A program made the translations under genes and the position numbers. The notes under the pieces are model-generated. The model searched no databases. It was not told the DNA's origin and saw only the letters and a list, made by a program, of their open reading frames with translations. From assembly GCF_008634025.1 (NCBI RefSeq), contig NZ_PDCM01000001.1, forward strand, positions 2,822,501 through 2,886,500: a DNA stretch of 64,000 bases, in the 5' to 3' direction. Shown here in pieces: positions 58,698-64,000 of this stretch. Position 1 is the first letter of the stretch; every line of letters starts with the position of its first letter. The stretch comes from Streptomyces albofaciens JCM 4342. Its GTDB lineage: Bacteria; Actinomycetota; Actinomycetes; Streptomycetales; Streptomycetaceae.

Positions 58698-61576
58698 GTG
58701 CCCGGCTCCGCCGGTCCCGCTGCTTTGCCCGGCTCTGTCGGTCCCGCAGTTTCGCCCGGCTCCGCCAGCACGCTGTGGGCGGGGCCGCGGGCCACGATCC
58801 GGCCGGCCGCCATCGCGTACACCGTGTCGGCCAGTCCGGCGACGAGGTCGAGGTCGTGCTCGACGACGAGCAGCGCGGTGCCGTCGGCCGCCAGGGTGCG
58901 CAGCACGTCGGCCAGCGCCGAGACTTCCGCACTGTCCAGGCCCGCCGCGGGCTCGTCCAGCAGCAGCGTGCGCGGACGGCCCGCGACGGCGCGCGCCAGC
59001 TCGACGCGGCGCAGCGTGCCGGTGTCCAGCCCGGCGACGGGCGCGGTGCGCAGCTGCCCGTCGAGGGAGAACAGGTCCAGCGCACGCGCGGTGGCGGCGG
59101 CCGGATCGCGTACGCCGCTCTGCTCGGCACCCACCCGTACGTTCTCGGCCACGTTCAGCCCCTCGAACACGGCGAGCTGCTGGAACGTCCGGGCCAGCCC
59201 GAGGCGCGCCCGCGCGTGGGCGGACCTGCGGGTGATGTCGGCGCCGTCGAGCAGCACCCGCCCGCCGGCCGGGCGCAGGGTGCCGCACAGGCAGTGGAAC
59301 AGGGTGCTCTTGCCCGCGCCGTTGGGCCCGATGAGCGCCGTGATCCGGCCGGGAGCCACGGTCAGGTCCACCCCGTCCAGCGCGGTGAAGCCGTCGTAGC
59401 GGGCCCGGACGGCGCGGGCGGTGAGGCGGCCGGAAGGGGCGCGGCGGCCGGAGGGGGCGGGGGAGACGGGCGAGGGCGCGGTGTGGGGGAGCGGGTGGCG
59501 CAGATCCGGGACGCTGGGCTCGAAGGTGCGGGGCTCGGGCGCGCGGGGCTCGGGCGCGCGAGGCTCGGGCGCGCGAGGCTCGGGGGTGCTGGGCTCCGGC
59601 GCGCGAGGCTCGGGGGCGCGGGGTTCGGGAAGGTGGGGGTCTGGGGCGCGGCTCTCGGACGTGGGCCCCTCGGCGTCCGTACGCAACGGCCCGCGCACCA
59701 CCGCCAGCCGCTCCCGCACCCGCGCGCCCAGCGGAGTCAGCCGCACCTCCGGGGCCGCGAACACGCGTGCCGCGGCGCCGCGCAGAGCCGCGTACGGGCC
59801 GTGCGGGAGGCGGCCGGCGAGGACGGCGAGCACGCCGATCACCGCGGCGGCGGCCCCGCCCGCGGCCCCCGCGTCCAGGCCGACCAGCAGGACCGCGGCG
59901 GTGAGCGCGCCCAGCAGGCTGTCCGCGCCGAGGACGACCACGGCCGCGAACCACAGCAGGCCGCGCACCGGGTCGTAGGACGCGGCGTCGAAGGTGCGCA
60001 GCGCCATGCCGAGCATGCCGCCGCCCAGCGCGGCCAGTGCGGCGCCCACCACGAAGGCCGCCAGTTTCAGCGCCGGTACGGGCACCCCGGCGGCGGCCGC
60101 CCCCGGCTCGTGGTCGCGCATCGCGGCCAGCGCGCGCCCGGTGCGGCCGCGGCGCAGCGCTGCCACGGCGAGCAGCGCGAGGCCCAGCAGCACCAGTTCC
60201 AGGACGTAGTACGCGCGGTCGGCGGTGAAGCCGGCGGGGCGGTCGAGGGTGAGGCCCGCGGTGGCGTACGGCTGGTCGAAGACGAACCGGCTGACCGCGA
60301 CACCGAAGGCGAGGGTGGCCAGGGCCGTCGCCAGGCCGTGCCCGCGCAGCGCGGGCCGCCCGGTGAGCAGGCCGAGCGGCGCGGTCAGCAGGACGGCCAG
60401 CAGCAGCGCGAGCAGTCCGGGGACGGCCGGGACGCCGGGGAAGCGGCCGGCCGCGAGCAGCGCGGTGAACAGGGCGCCCAGCCCGGCGTACGCGGCCTGC
60501 CCCAGCGAGAGCTGGCCGCCGCGCCCGGTGACCACGACCAGGGAGAGCAGCACCACGCCGAGCGCCGGTACCTGGACGGCGGTGCGCAGGTCGCCGCCCG
60601 CGAAGCCGAGCGGCAGCAGGAAGAGGATGCCGCCGACCAGCCAGGCGCGGCCGTCGTGGTCGGGCAGCGGGCCGGTGCGCAGGGCCGCGCCGCCGCCGTC
60701 GGACGCGGCCGCCGGGGTACGGGCGGGTCCGAGGCCGCGCAGGGCCGGGGCCGCGACGAGCAGCGCCACCACGAACAGGTTGGCGCCCACGGCCTGCACC
60801 AGGGGCTCCAGGCTGCCGCCCGGGTGCAGCCGGGTGAGCTGGCTCTGCGCGACGCCGATGCCCAGTGCCACGGCCACCGCCACCGGCAGGCTGCGCAGCC
60901 CGGCGGCCACCGCGACCGCCATCACCTCCATGACCAGCAGCGGCAGCCCGTACGGGTCCAGGCGCAGCAGCGGGGCCAGCAGGATGCCGGTCAGTCCGGC
61001 GGTGAAGGTGCCGAAGGCCCAGCCGGCGGCGGCGACCCGGTCGGCGTCGATGCCGCCGAGGACGGCGAGCGGCCGGTTGTCGACGACGGCGCGCAGCTCG
61101 CGCCCGAATCGGGTCCAGCGGGTGACGGCGGCGACCCCGGCGGCCAGGGTGACGGCGGTGCCCAGCTGCACCCAGGGGTCGTCGGGCAGCAGCGCGGGCG
61201 CGTCCGCGCGCGCCCCCGGCCCCCACAGCAGGCCCGCCCCGCCGACCAGGAGGACGAAGACACCGAGCGAGGCGACCAGGGTGCGGGCCGGTCCCGCGGC
61301 GCCGACGGCCAGCGGCCGGAAGACGGCCCGGTCCAGCGCGATCCCGATGCCGGGCGCGACGAGGAGGAGGGTGACGGCGGCGGCGAGCGGCAGCGGCCAG
61401 TGCCAGCCGGTCGCCAGCTGCCGCAGGACGTAGGCGCACACCATGGCGACCGCGCCGTGCGCGAAGTTCAGCACGCCGGTGGCCCGGTAGGTGACGATCA
61501 GGCCGATGCCGGTGAGCGCGGCGGCGCTGCCCACCGCGAGGCCCGCCAGGGTGAGGTCGTACGAGAGCGAGCTCAC
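58694..61576 (-). CDS. Fused LivH-LivM-LivG: two permease domains and an ATPase
   Basis: A 960-residue protein that combines three subunits normally made by separate genes. Residues about 1-285 are LivH-like (TYRATGVLNFAHGAVAMV; WTRFGRELRAVVDNRPLA). Residues about 305-595 are LivM-like (GRGGQLSLGQAAYAGLGALF; RRGRTGRALAAMRDHEPGAAAAGV). A linker of EPRAP repeats (about 649-688) leads to a LivG-type ATPase with GPNGAGKST at 750-758, LRRVELARAVAG and TLLLDEPAAGLD. The reading frame runs without a stop throughout. GTG 61576 overlaps the preceding stop (GTGA), and the end overlaps livF (ATGA). Confidence 0.92.
59513..59632 (-). repeat. EPRAP-type repeat linker in the fused transporter gene
   Basis: This stretch encodes about eight copies of a five-residue EPRAP/EPSTP motif within the fused transporter gene, joining the second permease domain and the ATPase domain. 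Such Pro/Glu/Arg repeats are flexible but extended, and fit a linker spanning from membrane to cytoplasm. Confidence 0.8.
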
Positions 61577-62082
61577 CGGCGGGTGCCGGGGCGCGGGCCG
61601 CCGGGCTCGCAGACGGGGCAGGGCGCCAGCGGCCCCGCGGCCTCCGCTTCCGGTGGCCCGTCCACGGGCCGGGCGTCCGGGCGGCCCGCCACGAGGGGGC
61701 AGCCGGGCCGGTGCAGGAGCGTTCCGCCGGGTACGGCGAGCGGCGGCCCGGCGTCGTCCGGCACGGCCTCCCGCGCGGCCGGGGCCCCGCACGCGCCGGG
61801 CGGCGTCCCGTCCGCCCCGTACCTGACCAGCAGCCCGTACAACTCCTCGACCCGGGCCGCCGCCAGGCCCGTCTCGCCCCGCGCCACCAGCACCGCGCCC
61901 GCGACGATCAGCGCGGCCCCCGGGATCGTGCAGGACGCCAGGAACGGGATCTGGCGCTCGGCGAACCGCTCGCCGGAGACGCCGTACCAGCCGACCGCGC
62001 ACAGCACCGCCCCGCCCGCCAGCGCCGCCCAGCCGCCCCACGGCACCAGGCGCGCGCCGGACCGTGTTCGCGCGTTGCGCAT
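61573..62082 (-). CDS. Small membrane protein with Cys motif, first gene of the transporter operon
   Basis: A 169-residue protein. Two hydrophobic segments (WGGWAALAGGAVLCAVGWYGV and FLASCTIPGAALIVAGAVLVA) lie in the first 70 residues. The soluble C-terminus ends with LLHRPGCPLVAG, a 25-residue gap, and LAPCPVCEPGG, a His/Cys pattern reminiscent of a zinc-binding site. ATG 62082 is used (GTG 62085 also possible). The stop overlaps the start of the fused transporter gene, so the two are coupled. Function unknown. Confidence 0.75.
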   Translation of the reverse strand: MRNARTRSGARLVPWGGWAALAGGAVLCAVGWYGVSGERFAERQIPFLASCTIPGAALIVAGAVLVARGETGLAAARVEELYGLLVRYGADGTPPGACGAPAAREAVPDDAGPPLAVPGGTLLHRPGCPLVAGRPDARPVDGPPEAEAAGPLAPCPVCEPGGPRPGTRR

Positions 62083-62194
62083 CACGCCCCCTCGCGACTT
62101 TCGGCGAATAGCGCCACTATGCCCTGTGGGAACAGCACCCAGAAGGCTTGTGCCAGACCGGCTCGGGCGGTCGCGACGACAGGCGGTGGTGTAC

Positions 62195-62746
62195 ATGACG
62201 TTCCGTGGGGGGCCCGCGCGGCGGGTTCCGGCGCTGGTGGCGGCGGCGCTGCTGGTGGCGCCCGTGACCGCGGGGTGCGGGGACGCCGACGACGGCGGGC
62301 AGCCGGCGCCGAGCGGCGCGACCTCGGGTCCGGGGAGTCCGGGTACGGGCACGAACACCGCCGGTACACCGTCCTCGGGCAACGCCCCGGCCGACCCTGC
62401 CGCCGCCGAGCGGGAGATCAAGGAGAACTGGCGGAAGTTCTTCGACCCGAAGCTGTCCAACGCGGAGAAGGCCAAGTACCTCCAGAACGGCGAGGAACTG
62501 CGCCTGCTGCTGGAGGCGTTCAACGGCGATCAGCGGGGGAGGCAGGTCGGGGCGCAGGTGTCCGCCGTACGGTTCACCTCCGCGACCGAGGCCGACGTGA
62601 CGTACAGCCTCACCCTCAAGAAGGCCACCGCGCTGCCGAACGCCAAGGGCGTCTCCGTCTACCAGGACAAGGTGTGGAAGGTCTCCCTCAAGACCCTGTG
62701 CGCGCTGGTGGGCATGAGCGGCAATGCGAGCGCGCCGGGCTGCTGA
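62195..62746 (+). CDS. Putative lipoprotein
   Basis: A 183-residue secreted protein. The N-terminus FRGGPARRVPALVAAALLVAPVTAGC is a lipoprotein signal with lipobox VTAGC (Cys near residue 28), followed by a Gly/Ser/Thr linker. The core (EREIKENWRKFFDPKLSNAEKAKYLQNGEELRLLLEAFN) looks like a small mixed domain typical of actinobacterial secreted proteins of unknown function. It overlaps the substrate-binding gene by 23 nt and is divergent from the transporter operon. Confidence 0.8.
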   Translation: MTFRGGPARRVPALVAAALLVAPVTAGCGDADDGGQPAPSGATSGPGSPGTGTNTAGTPSSGNAPADPAAAEREIKENWRKFFDPKLSNAEKAKYLQNGEELRLLLEAFNGDQRGRQVGAQVSAVRFTSATEADVTYSLTLKKATALPNAKGVSVYQDKVWKVSLKTLCALVGMSGNASAPGC

Positions 62747-64000
62747 GGCGGCCGGTGCCGCCGCGTCGGCGCTGCTGCTCGCGCTGACCGCGGCCTGCGG
62801 CAGCCGGCTCCCGGAGAGCGCCTTCGAGGACCGTGGGGGCGCGCCGGCGACCGGCGCGGCGGGCGAGCCGATCACCGTCGGGATCATCACCAGCGCGACG
62901 AGCCCGGTGGGCGGCGAGGCGTTCACCGGGCCGCGGGACGGCGCGCTGGCGTACTTCGCCGCGCTGAACCGGAACGGCGGCGTCAACGGGCGGCCGGTGC
63001 GCCCGGTCACCTGCGACGACGGTGGCAGTGGCGTCGGCAACAACGAGTGCGTGCGCGAACTGCTCACCGACAAGAAGGTGTTCGCGCTGGTCGCGACCAC
63101 CGCGCTGGACTACGCGGGGGCGCCCCGGGTCTCCGCCGCCGGCGTCCCCGACATCGGCGGGCAGCCGGTCGGCGCCGCGTACGACACGTACCCGCACCTG
63201 TACGGGATCTACGGCAGCCAGGCGCCGCGGGACGGCAGGGCGCCGGGCTGGGGCGGCACGCTGTACGGCGGCACGGAGGTCTACCGCTACTTCAAGCGCG
63301 TGCAGAAGGCCCGCAGCGCCGCGGTCGTCTCCTACAACCAGGCGGCGTCCGCCGCGTACGCCCGGCTGATCGTGCGCGGCCTGGAGGCCGAGGGGTACGA
63401 CGTGACCACCGAGCAGGTCGACTTCGCGCTGCCCAACTTCCCGGCGGTCGCCGCCGGGCTGCGCGACCGGGGCGCCGACCTGGTCTTCGACGCGCTGGAC
63501 ACGCACGGCAACGCGCGGCTGTGCGAGGCGATGGACGCGGCGGGCGTCCGGCCGACCGCGAAAGTCACGAACGTACAGAATTGGTCGGATGCGGTCGCCA
63601 AGGACTACAAGGACTCGCCGGGCTGCCGCAACGTTCTGTGGGCCACGGGTGCCAGCCGCAACTACGACGATCAGGGGAGCGGGCCGGGCAGCGCGGCGGT
63701 ACGGGAATTCCGTGCCGGAATGGCCCGGTACGCCAAGGGCGGACCGCTGTCGCAGTGGCAGCTGGAGGGCTGGGCGGCGGCGATGTGGTTCGCCGACGCG
63801 GCGCGCTCCTGCGGGGCGCGGCTCACCCGCGCGTGCGTGGAGCACTTCGTCGCCGACGGCGCGCCCTACACCGCCCGCGGCCTGCTGCTTCCCGCCTCGT
63901 TCCGGCCGCGGCCCGAGCCGCCGGCCACCGATCGCACCTGCCTGTCGGTCGCCCGCTGGCGGGACGGGGCGCACGGCGGCAGGGGCGGCTGGGTCACTCA
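62724..64000 (+). CDS. Branched-chain amino-acid-type substrate-binding lipoprotein, partial at 3' end
   Basis: At least 425 residues; the gene runs past the window end. ATG 62724 gives a textbook lipoprotein signal, MRARRAAEAAGAAASALLL followed by the lipobox LTAAC. The mature protein is a type I periplasmic-binding protein of the LivK/AmiC kind: ITVGIITSATSPVGGEAFTGPRDGALAYFAALNRNGGVNGRPV, then the central ADLVFDALDTHGNARLCEAMDAAG. It is the probable binding component of the adjacent fused transporter. It begins inside the previous gene in another frame. Confidence 0.88.
   Translation, partial: MRARRAAEAAGAAASALLLALTAACGSRLPESAFEDRGGAPATGAAGEPITVGIITSATSPVGGEAFTGPRDGALAYFAALNRNGGVNGRPVRPVTCDDGGSGVGNNECVRELLTDKKVFALVATTALDYAGAPRVSAAGVPDIGGQPVGAAYDTYPHLYGIYGSQAPRDGRAPGWGGTLYGGTEVYRYFKRVQKARSAAVVSYNQAASAAYARLIVRGLEAEGYDVTTEQVDFALPNFPAVAAGLRDRGADLVFDALDTHGNARLCEAMDAAGVRPTAKVTNVQNWSDAVAKDYKDSPGCRNVLWATGASRNYDDQGSGPGSAAVREFRAGMARYAKGGPLSQWQLEGWAAAMWFADAARSCGARLTRACVEHFVADGAPYTARGLLLPASFRPRPEPPATDRTCLSVARWRDGAHGGRGGWVT

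Overview
The window is chromosomal DNA from a high-GC actinomycete, almost certainly Streptomyces or a close relative. The evidence is the extreme GC bias in third codon positions, frequent GTG/TTG starts, a desABCD desferrioxamine pathway with IdeR/DmdR-type iron boxes, actinobacterial rRNA, and a housekeeping order (tlyA-nadK-recN-pyrG-NUDIX-ald-parA-scpA-scpB-rluB-aroH-tyrA-cmk-plsC-der) that I recall from streptomycetes such as S. coelicolor. No phage, IS element, integrase, CRISPR array or tRNA was recognised.

Layout. 1-2.0 kb: 3' part of a 23S rRNA, a 5S rRNA and a strong rRNA terminator. 2.1-4.2 kb: a highly repetitive Arg/Asp/Gly protein. 4.3-9.9 kb: desD-C-B-A on the minus strand, driven from one iron box. 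9.9-12.4 kb: a DUF1015 protein and a HAD-IIA phosphatase, divergent. 12.5-17.8 kb: an iron-siderophore import set (siderophore-interacting reductase, Tat-type lipoprotein receptor, two FecCD permeases, FecE ATPase) around a second iron box. 17.8-25.7 kb: SCP2-like protein, small conserved protein, tlyA, nadK, a CPBP protease, a lone FtsX-type permease, recN and a degenerate MraY/WecA-like membrane protein. 25.9-30.6 kb: GT4 glycosyltransferase, LysE exporter, PucR and LacI regulators. 30.8-34.8 kb: two secreted beta-1,3-glucanases (GH16, GH64) behind a LacI-type operator, then a GH15 enzyme. 35.2-46.7 kb: pyrG, ADP-ribose NUDIX hydrolase, a STAND/TPR ATPase, ald, a ParA with a ribbon-helix-helix-like partner, scpA, scpB and an RluB-type pseudouridine synthase. 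46.8-49.3 kb: an ADP-ribosylglycohydrolase and two RlaP-like nucleotidyltransferases. 49.5-54.6 kb: a YidB-like protein, aroH, tyrA, cmk, plsC, der. 54.6-58 kb: two hypothetical proteins and two Rpf-type cell-wall hydrolases. 58-64 kb: a branched-chain-amino-acid-type ABC importer in which LivH, LivM and LivG are fused into one 960-residue protein, with LivF, a small membrane protein, a lipoprotein and a substrate-binding lipoprotein cut by the window end.

How the genes work together. The left third is an iron module: DesABCD make desferrioxamine and the Fec-type importer with its reductase probably recovers the iron-loaded form. The middle holds conserved genes for nucleotide supply, DNA repair, chromosome condensation and RNA modification. 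The parts that most deserve a second look are the ADP-ribosylglycohydrolase/RlaP cluster with its own palindromic operator candidate, the LivHMG fusion, the ParA/RHH pair beside scpAB with a 42-bp inverted repeat surrounding a small ORF, and the RRDD-repeat protein directly behind the rRNA operon.
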